DNA of 64,000 nucleotides from Leucobacter sp042726155 (GTDB lineage Bacteria > Actinomycetota > Actinomycetes > Actinomycetales > Microbacteriaceae). Under the pieces are notes generated by a model that was given only the letters and a program-made list of their open reading frames with translations, did not search any database and was not told where the DNA came from. The position numbers and the translations under genes were made by a program. Below are positions 26,026 through 34,390 of the stretch, one piece after another; position 1 is the first letter of the stretch, and each line of letters begins with the position of its first letter. The stretch is taken from positions 62,001 to 126,000 of the forward strand of contig NZ_JBHXHV010000001.1 in the NCBI RefSeq assembly GCF_042726155.1. The letters are read 5' to 3'.

Positions 26026-27402
26026 CTACGCCGACACGAAGAAGAGTCGCTTGTTCGCGAACTCGCCGATGCCGATCGGGCCCATCTCGCGCCCGAACCC
26101 TGAGTGCTTCACGCCGCCGAACGGCAATTCTGCGGCCTCGGCCGCAATCGTGTTCACGTGGCTCATGCCGACTTCGAGTTGCGACGCGACGCGCACGGCG
26201 CGCGCCTCGTCCGCCGAGAACACCGAACCACCGAGCCCCAGCGCGCAGTCATTCGCGAGCTCGAGGGCTTCCGCGTCGCTCGACACCCGGTACACGGTCG
26301 CAACCGGCCCGAAGATCTCTTCGCCGTACGACTCTGAATCGCGTGGCACATCGGTGAGCACGGCGGGCGAGTAGTACGCGCCGGGCCCCTCCGAAAGCAC
26401 ACCGCCGGCCACGAGCTTCGCGCCCTCGGCCACGGCCTTCTGCACCTGCGCGTGCACGGTCTCTGCCGCGGTACGCGTCGACAGCGGCACGAACTCGCCG
26501 TCTGCGAGGTTCAGCTGATCGCCGGGCACGAGGCCTTCGGCGAGCTTCGTCAGCTCGCCGACGAACTCGTCGTAGATGTCGTCCATCACGATGAGTCGCT
26601 TGTTCGAGTTGCAGACCTGACCGGCGTTGTAGACGCGGAAGTCCCACGCCTGCTTCGCAACCTCGGCCACGTTGTCGGAATCGAGCACGACCATCGGGTC
26701 GATGCCGCCGAGTTCGAGCACGCACTTCTTCAGGTTGGATCCCGCCTGCGCACCGATGATCGCACCGGCCCGCTCCGAGCCCGTCAGCGAAACGCCCTGC
26801 ACGCGCGGGTCAGCGATAATCGTCGCGATCTGATCGTGCGACGCAAACAGGTTTTGGTAGCCACCGACGGGTACGCCGGCCTGCTCCATAATCTCCTGAA
26901 TCGTGAGCGCCGAACGCGCGCAGACATCGGCGTGCTTGAGCATGATCGTGTTGCCGAGCACCAGGTTGGGAGCTGCAAAGCGCGCCACTTGGTAGTACGG
27001 GAAGTTCCACGGCATCACGCCGAGCAGCGTGCCCACCGGGCGGTGCTCGATGTAGGCCTTCCCGGGAATCGTGCTCGGGATCTCGTAGTCGGTGATCAGG
27101 CTCGGGCCGTGCACCGCGTAGTAGTCGATGATCGACGCCGCGAATTCGACCTCGTCGATCGACTCGGCGATCGACTTTCCCATCTCCAGCGCGATCAGGC
27201 GAGCAAGCTCGTCTTTGCGCTCAATGAAGATCTCGGCGACCCGTTTGACGACGGCGGCGCGCTCTTGCACGCTCCGCTCTCGCCATTCCCGGTATACGGC
27301 GTCGGCGCTCGCAAGCGCCTCCTCGATCTGCGCATCGGTCGCGGCCTCGAATGTTTCGAGAACCTCACCCGTGGCAGGATTCTGCACCCGGTACTTGGAC
27401 AT
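26026..27402 (-). CDS. NAD(P)-dependent succinate-semialdehyde dehydrogenase
   Basis: A 458-residue aldehyde dehydrogenase, the length of the actinobacterial GabD1-type enzymes. The cofactor/active-site parts are present: MPWNFPYYQVARF near 130, LTGSERAGA near 206, Glu in LELGG near 230 and catalytic Cys264 in NAGQVCNSNKR. The end GGVKHSGFGREMGP is characteristic of this branch. It would oxidise succinate semialdehyde to succinate in 4-aminobutyrate breakdown. GGAGGA precedes the ATG at 27402. No GABA aminotransferase lies beside it, so the physiological aldehyde is not proven. Confidence 0.88.
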   Translation of the reverse strand: MSKYRVQNPATGEVLETFEAATDAQIEEALASADAVYREWRERSVQERAAVVKRVAEIFIERKDELARLIALEMGKSIAESIDEVEFAASIIDYYAVHGPSLITDYEIPSTIPGKAYIEHRPVGTLLGVMPWNFPYYQVARFAAPNLVLGNTIMLKHADVCARSALTIQEIMEQAGVPVGGYQNLFASHDQIATIIADPRVQGVSLTGSERAGAIIGAQAGSNLKKCVLELGGIDPMVVLDSDNVAEVAKQAWDFRVYNAGQVCNSNKRLIVMDDIYDEFVGELTKLAEGLVPGDQLNLADGEFVPLSTRTAAETVHAQVQKAVAEGAKLVAGGVLSEGPGAYYSPAVLTDVPRDSESYGEEIFGPVATVYRVSSDAEALELANDCALGLGGSVFSADEARAVRVASQLEVGMSHVNTIAAEAAELPFGGVKHSGFGREMGPIGIGEFANKRLFFVSA

Positions 27403-27577
27403 TGTTATCGTTCCTCCAGTTAGGGCGGCGCGTCAGCGCGCCAGGACCAGCATGCACTCATGCAGCTCCGAACTCCACTGTAACGAGGCTGTCCTCGCCG
27501 GATGAGAAGTTGCACCCACCCCGCACGCGTGGCGCGACCCCCGCGCCACCCCCTGCTCCTGCTCCTGCTCCTGCCTA

Positions 27578-27647
27578 CCCCCCTCGGGTGAGCAATTTTT
27601 GTCACCAGAAGAGTCAAAAGTGACAAAAATTGCTCACCCGAGGGGGG
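27578..27647. repeat. 28-bp perfect inverted repeat, GGGTGAGC family (copy 1)
   Basis: Arms 27578-27605 and 27620-27647 are perfectly complementary over 28 bp and enclose a 14-nt loop. The core is GGGTGAGCAATTTTTGTCAC and its complement. A CTCCTG triplet-like run precedes it and a purine run AGGGGGAG follows. The 325-bp gap 27403-27727 holds no gene. The same core with compensated changes recurs at 32781-32838. Confidence 0.92.
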
Positions 27648-27727
27648 TTAGGAGGGGGAGAGGGAGAGAGGGGAAGGGAGGGGGAAGGGCGTGCACGCTC
27701 AGGTTCGGGCGTGACATGCGACTCTCG

Positions 27728-28540
27728 CTACGTTGCGCGCCGCACGCGCGACCGTGACCACCAGAGCGCTGTAGCGGCAATCACGAGTACGATCGCGACC
27801 ACGAGCAGGTCGGGCACGGCGTGCGAGCGCTCGAGCACCCAGCCCTCGATCCTCGCCTGATCTGACGCCCCCAGCACCCCGCTCAGGCTCGTCGTGCCGC
27901 GCGTCGCCAGCATGAACGCGCCGATTGCGATCGTCAGCGCGCCCCCGATTACCCCGGTCCAGGTGTTGCGCCACCGCCCCAGCTGCACCTCCCGCGGCCG
28001 CACGATACGGCGCACAAAGGGCAGTCGTGTCCAGAGCAGGCTGAGCAGCAACAGGGGCAACGCCATGCCAGCGGCGAAGGCGAGCAGCGTGACGCCTCCG
28101 AGCAGTGCGTTACCCGAGACCGCAGCGACAGTCAGCACCGCTCCGAGCAGCGGTCCGGCGCACACGCCGGCGAGGCCGTAGATCGTGCCGAGGGCGTAGA
28201 CCGACAGCGATGTCGTGCCGCCACCGTCACCCGCTCGGCCGCGCACGAACGGCAGCGGCACGTTCAGCAGCATCATCGCACCGAGCGCGATCACCACGAT
28301 TGATGCCACCAGCACGAAGCCGTCGCGATGCGTGTTCACGAATGCGCCGAGCGTGCCGGCCAGCACACCGAGCGGCACCAGCGTCGTGATGAGGCCGAGG
28401 TAGAACACCCCGGTGCGCGCGAGCATGGCGCCCGGTGAGGTGAATGCGTAGGAGAAGAATGCGGGCAGCAGCATGACCGAGCACGGGCTCAGCAGCGTGA
28501 GCACGCCGCCGAGAAACGCGCCGACGAGACCGAGTTCCAC
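27728..28540 (-). CDS. ccdA: CcdA/DsbD-type membrane electron-transfer protein
   Basis: A 270-residue polytopic protein with about six to seven helices. The two redox cysteines of the family are present, in LLSPCSVMLLP (about residue 20) and AGVCAGPLLG (about 125). Such proteins pass reducing equivalents from cytosolic thioredoxin across the membrane. It starts 3 bp after a DsbA-like thioredoxin-fold gene, so the pair likely maintains thiol redox state of exported proteins. A second, fused system (DipZ) lies at 34.4-36.1 kb. Confidence 0.88.
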   Translation of the reverse strand: MELGLVGAFLGGVLTLLSPCSVMLLPAFFSYAFTSPGAMLARTGVFYLGLITTLVPLGVLAGTLGAFVNTHRDGFVLVASIVVIALGAMMLLNVPLPFVRGRAGDGGGTTSLSVYALGTIYGLAGVCAGPLLGAVLTVAAVSGNALLGGVTLLAFAAGMALPLLLLSLLWTRLPFVRRIVRPREVQLGRWRNTWTGVIGGALTIAIGAFMLATRGTTSLSGVLGASDQARIEGWVLERSHAVPDLLVVAIVLVIAATALWWSRSRVRRAT

Positions 28541-28543
28541 GCG

Positions 28544-29371
28544 TCAGGCTGTCGGGTCGGCGCTGGCGTAGGCCGCAGCCACGGCGTCGTCGAGGAAGGT
28601 GCGGAAGGTCTCGACCGGCTGCGCCCCAGACATTGCGCTCGTGCCAACCGCGAAGAACGGCACGCCCGTGACGCCGATCTGCTGCGCCGTCGAGGTGCTC
28701 GCCTGCACGGCGGCGCGCAGCTTTGGGTCGTCAAGATCGGCGGTGAATCGCGCCATGTCGGGCACGCCGATCTGCTCGGCGAATCCGATCAGTTGCTTCC
28801 GCGGCAGGTCGGGGTGGCCCTCGGCGGGAGCGGCGGCGTATACCGCGTCGAGATACTCGACGAACTTGCCCTGCTTGCCCGCGGCGCGCGCGGCAACCGA
28901 CGCCGTCTCGGAGGCGTCGCCAAAGAACGCCACATCGCGCACCTCTATGCGCACCTTGCCACTCTCGACGTACTCAGACACGAGCTTCGGCAGCGTCTCC
29001 TGGTTGAACACGGCGCAGTACGGGCAGCGCATGTCGGTCCATTCCACCAGCACGACCGGCGCGTCGACATCGCCGATCGCCATAGGATCATTGGGATCTC
29101 GCGTCTCGAAGCCGGGCGCGGCAGTAGCCTCGGCGTCGGCCTCAGCGTCGGCACTCGCACCGGCCCCGGGTTTCGCTTTCGCGGCATCCTCGGCCGACTG
29201 ATTCTCCGCCGCCTTGCCAAATGCGCCATCGCCCGCGTTCATCGACGCCTGCGCGAAAATCACCACGCCGAGAAACACGAGCGCCGCTGCTGCGAGCAGC
29301 AACCACGACTTCCGCCTGCGGGCGCGGGTGGGGTCGGGCTGGGTCGTCGATCCTGATTGTTGAGCCACCAA
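28544..29371 (-). CDS. DsbA-like thioredoxin-fold membrane-anchored protein
   Basis: A 275-residue protein with a single N-terminal anchor helix (about 22-40). A disordered Ala/Glu/Asp-rich linker leads to a DsbA-type domain with active site CPYC (Cys116, Cys119) in WTDMRCPYCAVFNQ. The cis-Pro region is near GVPFFAVG (about 238). It should act outside the membrane as thiol oxidoreductase or isomerase, with the CcdA-like protein as electron partner 3 bp downstream. The divergent GntR gene starts 59 bp away. Confidence 0.9.
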   Translation of the reverse strand: MVAQQSGSTTQPDPTRARRRKSWLLLAAAALVFLGVVIFAQASMNAGDGAFGKAAENQSAEDAAKAKPGAGASADAEADAEATAAPGFETRDPNDPMAIGDVDAPVVLVEWTDMRCPYCAVFNQETLPKLVSEYVESGKVRIEVRDVAFFGDASETASVAARAAGKQGKFVEYLDAVYAAAPAEGHPDLPRKQLIGFAEQIGVPDMARFTADLDDPKLRAAVQASTSTAQQIGVTGVPFFAVGTSAMSGAQPVETFRTFLDDAVAAAYASADPTA

Positions 29372-29430
29372 ACTAGGATACGAGATGTATCCGAGTGGAC
29401 CCTCGGAGCCACTGCCGCAGAATAGGGACT

Positions 29431-30186
29431 ATGAATGACGCGACGGATCGATCCGGCTCGGCTCCCTCGACGCCCGCGGTACCTGGGACCGGGACCGGGA
29501 CCGGGAACTCCGATTCTGCGGCCCTCCGCGCCTACGCCGCCGTGCTGCGCGGCATTCTGACGGGCAAGCACGCGGGCGGCGACATGCTCAGCGAGTCGAC
29601 CATCGCAGGCGCCGTCGGCGTGAGCCGCACGCCGGTGCGCGCGGCTCTCATTCGGCTGCAAGACGAGGGTTGGATCACGATCTACCCGAAGCGCGGCGCC
29701 CTCGTGCGGGAGTTCAGCGCGCAGGCGGTCGCCGACCTCGCGCAAACCAAGGTCTTGCTGGAGTGTGGAGCGGTGCGCGCGACGTGCCCCGCGCTGCGTC
29801 GGCGTACGGCGGCAGAGCTGCGCGGGCAGCTCACGGCGCAGGCTGAATCCCTCGAAAGCCGCGACCTCCCCGAGTTCGTCGAGCTCAGCATCGCGTTCCA
29901 CCGAGGCTTCGTCGCGGCATCGCGCAACGCCGTGCTCACCGAGCTCTACGATCGACTCGCAGACCGGCAGCGGTTTCTGCTGTTCAGCTACGGGCAGCGC
30001 CTGTTCGACCGCAGCGACGAGATCTTGGTCGAACACGCCGCAATGCTCGACGCGCTCGAGGCGAGCGGCGTCGCCGCCGATGCCCCACCCGGAGCCCCCG
30101 AAAACACCGCAGCGCTCGAGGCACTCAATCGCTTCGATGCCCTGCTGCGACACCACCTGAGCGAGACGTACCGGCTCGATCCGTAG
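29431..30186 (+). CDS. GntR family regulator, FCD subfamily
   Basis: A 251-residue regulator. After a 25-residue Gly/Thr-rich leader, the winged helix-turn-helix contains SESTIAGAVGVSRTPVRAALIRLQDEGWITIYPKRGALV (about residue 53-91). The FCD ligand domain follows, with metal-site-like SIAFHRGFVAAS near 152 and a C-terminal HHLSETYRL. The ATG at 29431 follows AGGGA. It is divergent from the DsbA-like gene and not clearly tied to a catabolic operon, so the effector and targets are unknown. Confidence 0.88.
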   Translation: MNDATDRSGSAPSTPAVPGTGTGTGNSDSAALRAYAAVLRGILTGKHAGGDMLSESTIAGAVGVSRTPVRAALIRLQDEGWITIYPKRGALVREFSAQAVADLAQTKVLLECGAVRATCPALRRRTAAELRGQLTAQAESLESRDLPEFVELSIAFHRGFVAASRNAVLTELYDRLADRQRFLLFSYGQRLFDRSDEILVEHAAMLDALEASGVAADAPPGAPENTAALEALNRFDALLRHHLSETYRLDP

Positions 30187-30296
30187 GCACGAGTCTCGGC
30201 TGTTTCACGGCAAGCGCCAGTAGCGTTTTGAGGCATGGACGACAGACCCGGTCATAGTACGAAGCTCACCTCCTCAACGATCTTTGGGGGTGAGCG

Positions 30297-31721
30297 ATGA
30301 CAGGGGAAATCTGGGGCCTCCTCGCGGGAGTGCTCCTCACGCTCGGAACGGGCGTCTTTGTTGCGTCCGAATTCGCGCTCGTGAATTTGGATCGCCCGGA
30401 GCTTGAGCAGCGTCGCGCGCGCGGCGAACGACGCCTCGGCCCGACCATTTCGGCACTGAAGATCACGTCGACGCATCTCTCTGCCGCGCAGCTCGGCATC
30501 ACGCTGACGACCCTGCTCGCGGGCTACACCTTCGAACCGGCCATCAGCTCGCTGCTGCGCGCACCGCTCGAGGGCCTCGGCCTACCGTCGTCCGTCGTGC
30601 CCGGTGTCGGCGCCGTCGTCGCGATCGTGCTGGCGACGCTGTTTTCGATGATTCTCGGCGAACTCATCCCGAAGAACTTCGCGCTTGCGGTGCCGCTCGC
30701 CACCTCCAAGGCGATCATCCCGCTGCAGATCGCGTTCACCTTCGTCTTCCGCCCGATCGTCGCACTGCTGAACGGCACCGCGAACCGTCTCATCCGGTCA
30801 ATGGGCATCGAGCCGAAGGAGGAGCTGTCGGGCGCGCGCACCGCCGAGGAGCTCAGCTTCTTGGTGCGCCGGTCGGCACTTGAGGGGTCGCTCGATCACG
30901 ACGACGCGACAATGCTGCACCGCACGCTCTCGTTCTCCTCGCGCACCGCGCAAGACGTGATGACCCCCCGCGTGATGGCCGAGATGCTCCCCCGCACCGC
31001 GACAGCCGCCGAGGCCATTACGAGGAGCATCGAGACCGGGCTGTCCCGCTACCCCGTCTACGACGACAGCGTTGACAACGTCATTGGCATTGTGCACGTG
31101 AAGTCGGCGTACGCAATCGACTTTGAGCGTCGCGACTTCACGTCGGTGACGGAGTTTATGACCGAACCGCTGCGCGTGCCAGAGGCCGCCGGCGTTGAAT
31201 CGCTGCTCGAAGAGTTGCGCCAGCGCGCCTTCCAGTTCGCCGTCGTCGTTGACGAGCACGGCGGCACGGCCGGTGTCGTCACGCTCGAAGACCTGGTCGA
31301 GGAGCTGCTCGGCGACGTGCGCGACGAGCACGATGCGTTGCTCGAAGACGTCACCTTCGAGCACGACACGATCCTGTTCCCAGCCGCTCTGCGTCCCGAT
31401 GAGCTCTGGGATCGGCTCGCGATCCGGGTTCCCGCGAGTGAGGAATACGAGACCATCGCGGGTTACGTGCTCGAAACGCTCGAGCGCATTCCCGACCTCG
31501 GCGAAGAAATCGAGCTACCCCAGGGCACGCTACGCGTCGAAGCATTCGAGGGCGCGCGCATCACTCGCCTCAGCTATCGCACGAGCGACCGCGAGTCAGA
31601 CCCGGCATTTAGCACTCGCGACCGCGTGATGAATGACTTTGAGCGGGGTCTTGAGCAGGGACACGAGCGGGGTCTTGAGCAGGGATTCACTCCGCGATTC
31701 AACCGGGGAGCAGAACGATGA
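30297..31721 (+). CDS. CNNM/CBS-domain membrane protein (hemolysin-family, CorC_HlyC)
   Basis: A 474-residue protein with an N-terminal CNNM domain of four helices (about 1-190). A tandem CBS pair follows, with the start AQDVMTPRVMAEMLPR near 219 and VVVDEHGGTAGVVTLEDLVEELLGDVRDEHD near 316. The CorC_HlyC domain closes the fold. Family members act in magnesium or divalent-cation efflux or homeostasis. The extreme C-terminus contains a duplicated ERGLEQG segment from a 24-bp DNA repeat. It overlaps the next, paralogous gene by 4 bp. Confidence 0.92.
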   Translation: MTGEIWGLLAGVLLTLGTGVFVASEFALVNLDRPELEQRRARGERRLGPTISALKITSTHLSAAQLGITLTTLLAGYTFEPAISSLLRAPLEGLGLPSSVVPGVGAVVAIVLATLFSMILGELIPKNFALAVPLATSKAIIPLQIAFTFVFRPIVALLNGTANRLIRSMGIEPKEELSGARTAEELSFLVRRSALEGSLDHDDATMLHRTLSFSSRTAQDVMTPRVMAEMLPRTATAAEAITRSIETGLSRYPVYDDSVDNVIGIVHVKSAYAIDFERRDFTSVTEFMTEPLRVPEAAGVESLLEELRQRAFQFAVVVDEHGGTAGVVTLEDLVEELLGDVRDEHDALLEDVTFEHDTILFPAALRPDELWDRLAIRVPASEEYETIAGYVLETLERIPDLGEEIELPQGTLRVEAFEGARITRLSYRTSDRESDPAFSTRDRVMNDFERGLEQGHERGLEQGFTPRFNRGAER

Positions 31722-32764
31722 ATGAGTATCTGCCCGGCCTGATCTGGCTCGTCGTCTTGCTCGTGGTGAACGCGTTCTTCGTGGGCGCCGAGTTCGCCGT
31801 CATCTCTGCCCGCCGCTCGCAGATTGAACCGCGCGCTGCCGCGGGCAGCAAGGCGGCGAAGACCACGCTGTGGGCGATGGAACACGCGACCCTCATGCTC
31901 GCGACGAGCCAGCTGGGCATCACCGTGTGCTCGCTCGTCATTTTGAATGTGTCGGAGCCCGCGATCCACCATCTGCTTGAGATCCCCTTGCTCGCCTGGA
32001 CCGGATTAACGGCCGAGGCCGTTTCGATCACCGCGTTCATCGTCGCGCTCGTGCTTGTCACCTTCTTGCACGTCGTGTTCGGTGAGATGGTGCCCAAGAA
32101 TCTTGCGTTTTCGGTGCCGGATCGTGCCGCCCTGCTCCTCGCCCCTCCGCTGGTGTTCGTGTCGCGGGTCGTCGGTCCGCTCATCAAATCGCTGAACTGG
32201 GTGGCGAATGGCGCGCTGCGGCTGTGCGGAGTGCAGCCGCGAAACGAGGCGAACACGGCGTTCACCATCGATCAGGTCGCGAGCATCGTCGAGCAATCGA
32301 AGCGCGAGGGCACGCTCGAAGACACGAGCGGCACGATTGGGGCGGCGTTCGAGTTCACCGAGAAGCGCGTTGCAGATGTTGAGGTGCCGCTCGAATCGCT
32401 CGTGCGTCTGCCGCTCGACGCCACCCCGCGTCAGGTGCAGCGCGCGGTCTCCGAGCACGGATATTCACGGTACGTGTTGCACTCGGCAGACGGAACACCC
32501 GAGAAGTACCTGCACCTGAAGGACATTCTTGACCTGGTGTCTCCCACCGAGATCGACGCGCCGATTCCGGCCGACCGGGCGCGCGAGCTGCCGACTGTTG
32601 CGGGTGAGGCTGAGGTGGAGCAGGCGCTCGACCTGCTGCGCGAGCGCGGCGCACACATCGCCCGCGTCGTCTCGGCTCAGGGCGGATTCAGCGGCGTGCT
32701 CTTCTTGGAAGACATAGTCGAAGAACTCGTCGGCGAGGTAGAAGACACGTCCCACGCCCTTTAA
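31718..32764 (+). CDS. Second CNNM/CBS-domain membrane protein
   Basis: A 348-residue paralogue of the preceding protein: CNNM helices (about 5-190) with the NAFFVGAEFAVISARRSQIEPRAA segment, then a CBS pair ending FSGVLFLEDIVEELVGEVEDTSHAL. It lacks the C-terminal CorC_HlyC domain. The ATG overlaps the previous stop (ATGA), a paired arrangement common for these genes in Actinobacteria, where the two proteins may form a heteromer. Cation specificity is unknown. A large hairpin follows the stop. Confidence 0.92.
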   Translation: MNEYLPGLIWLVVLLVVNAFFVGAEFAVISARRSQIEPRAAAGSKAAKTTLWAMEHATLMLATSQLGITVCSLVILNVSEPAIHHLLEIPLLAWTGLTAEAVSITAFIVALVLVTFLHVVFGEMVPKNLAFSVPDRAALLLAPPLVFVSRVVGPLIKSLNWVANGALRLCGVQPRNEANTAFTIDQVASIVEQSKREGTLEDTSGTIGAAFEFTEKRVADVEVPLESLVRLPLDATPRQVQRAVSEHGYSRYVLHSADGTPEKYLHLKDILDLVSPTEIDAPIPADRARELPTVAGEAEVEQALDLLRERGAHIARVVSAQGGFSGVLFLEDIVEELVGEVEDTSHAL

Positions 32765-32780
32765 CCCAGCCCGCCCTCTC

Positions 32781-32838
32781 GCGGGTGAGCGATTTCTGAC
32801 ACAAGCGGCACGCTATGTGTCAGAAATCGCTCACCCGC
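32781..32838. repeat. 22-bp perfect inverted repeat, GGGTGAGC family (copy 2)
   Basis: Arms 32781-32802 and 32817-32838 are perfectly complementary over 22 bp with a 14-nt loop. The core GGGTGAGCGATTTCTGACAC is related to copy 1 at 27.6 kb, with differences matched on both arms. TTAACCC and GGGGTTA flank the arms. It lies between two convergent genes and may also end transcription. Confidence 0.92.
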
Positions 32839-32844
32839 GCGGGG

Positions 32845-33702
32845 TTAGGCCGAAGTGACTACCACCACTGGGTCGGAGGTTGGGGCGCCCGTGGGCGAGC
32901 CACCACGATCCTCGACCGTGACCGCCAGCGCGTCGCCGGGCTCGAAGCCGTCCGCGAGTACCGCCGCGCTGCCCTTCGCGTCCGCGTGCATTACCCCGAG
33001 CGAGATGGGGGTGTCGCCGCGCACGATCCACAGCTCATAGTCGTGGTTCTCGGGCGCGGCCGCCATGCCGTCGGCCACGAACACGGCCTGCTGTGTCGAG
33101 TCCGACCAGTGCAGCGTCGCCTTGCCGTTGCCGTCGAGATCGACGGTCGTCGTGCGCGCATCAGACGCTGACTCGACCTGCTGCAGCGCGACCGACACCG
33201 GATCTTGCGGCGTCATCATGCCGCGCACGGGCAGCGCCAGCGCGATCGCGAGCAGCACCGCGATCGACGCCGCCAACCCAAACCACGCCGCTTTCCGACG
33301 CGAACGCGTGAACGCCTGCTCGGGGTCCTCGGGCTCCTCGACCAGCTCAGGAATGTGATCGGCGCGAGGTTCGACGGGAGGCGCGGGAGTTGCGGGTGCC
33401 GCGGGCGCAGCAGACGCAGACGCGGGGGCCGCAGGCGCTGCTGCAGCCACCGAACCGGGCGCACCGGCCTCGAACTGCGGGGTGCGGGCGATCATGTCGA
33501 GGATCGCGCCGCGCGCCGCGCTGGGAGGCGCGACCTCTGGCGTTGCTGCGCCGAGCTCTGCAACGGTATCGCGATCCTCATCGACGATCATCAGCCATTC
33601 GGGATGCGCCGCAAGCGCCTCCGAAAACGACTGCTCCTCGTCCGGGGAGAGCGCGTGCAGTGCGCGTGCTGCGGAGAGTTCGCGGAATTGTTGCTCGTTC
33701 AT
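32845..33702 (-). CDS. rskA: Anti-sigma-K factor RskA
   Basis: A 285-residue membrane anti-sigma factor. The cytosolic N-terminal sigma-binding region begins MNEQQFRELSAARALHALSPDEEQSF, typical of RskA. A Pro/Ala-rich linker precedes one membrane helix (about residues 153-172), and the extracytoplasmic RskA domain contains NHDYELWIVRGDTPISLGVMHAD near residue 226. It should hold SigK inactive until cleaved by site proteases. Its ATG overlaps the sigK stop by 4 bp, giving coupled, equimolar expression. Confidence 0.92.
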   Translation of the reverse strand: MNEQQFRELSAARALHALSPDEEQSFSEALAAHPEWLMIVDEDRDTVAELGAATPEVAPPSAARGAILDMIARTPQFEAGAPGSVAAAAPAAPASASAAPAAPATPAPPVEPRADHIPELVEEPEDPEQAFTRSRRKAAWFGLAASIAVLLAIALALPVRGMMTPQDPVSVALQQVESASDARTTTVDLDGNGKATLHWSDSTQQAVFVADGMAAAPENHDYELWIVRGDTPISLGVMHADAKGSAAVLADGFEPGDALAVTVEDRGGSPTGAPTSDPVVVVTSA

Positions 33703-34298
33703 CGCGTCGCCTCCAACTCTTTCCTGAGGCGGGAGAGCCCGTCTCGAATTCGTGTTTTGATGGTGCCGAGCGGTGTTCCGAGGAGCACCGAGATTTCGCG
33801 CTGACTGTAACCGCCGAAGTAGGCGAGCACGATTGCGCGGCGTTGAGGTTCTGGCAGTTCGCTGAGCCCCTGGACGGCGCGGGTGCCGTCGATCATGAGC
33901 TCCACCTCATCGTCGACTCCCGGGTGCGGTGCGGCCAGATCGCGCGCACCGACGACGAGATCGCGGCGGCGCGAGGCCTGCGATGCCCGCACTCGGTCGA
34001 CCGCACGGCGGTGCGCGATCGTGAGCAGCCAGGTGCGCGCACGGCCACGATCCGGATCGAACGAATCCGCCGACTGCCACGCCTCGAGGAACACCTCCTG
34101 GAGCACCTCTTCGCTCTGCGACCGGTCGACCAGCACCCGCAGGATCAGGCCGAACACACGAGCCGAGAGCAGATCGTACAACTCTGCAAAGGCACGCTGG
34201 TCTCCCACTGCGGCGCGTGCAAGCGCCCTGTCCGCCGGATCAGCGCTCGCGCCGTCCTCCGGTATCTCCACCCCGTCAATGACCATCTCGTCCAGCAT
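33699..34298 (-). CDS. sigK: ECF sigma factor SigK
   Basis: A 199-residue ECF sigma factor. Region 2 contains FAELYDLLSARVFGLILRVL and DRSQSEEVLQEVFLEAWQSADSFDP (about 36-80), followed by ARTWLLTIAHRRAVDRVR. Region 4 contains LPEPQRRAIVLAYFGGYSQREISVLLGTPLGTIKTRIRDGL (about 146-186). The ATG at 34298 follows GGAGG; a longer frame is possible. It lies between dipZ and rskA on one strand, as in the mycobacterial SigK system, and promoters with the SigK-like pattern precede dipZ and the fasciclin gene. Confidence 0.93.
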   Translation of the reverse strand: MLDEMVIDGVEIPEDGASADPADRALARAAVGDQRAFAELYDLLSARVFGLILRVLVDRSQSEEVLQEVFLEAWQSADSFDPDRGRARTWLLTIAHRRAVDRVRASQASRRRDLVVGARDLAAPHPGVDDEVELMIDGTRAVQGLSELPEPQRRAIVLAYFGGYSQREISVLLGTPLGTIKTRIRDGLSRLRKELEATR

Positions 34299-34358
34299 GC
34301 CCCATTCACCTCCGCTCTGTCTTCGCCTGATGTCTGCGAGTCTCAATCGTTCTGCTCC

Positions 34359-34390
34359 CGTGATACCGAGTTACCGTGATACCGAGTTAC
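34359..34390. repeat. Tandem duplication of 16 bp at dipZ stop
   Basis: CGTGATACCGAGTTAC occurs twice in tandem (34359-34374, 34375-34390). The copy nearer dipZ supplies its TAA stop codon. It fills about a third of the short dipZ-sigK gap and looks like recent slippage. Confidence 0.9.
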
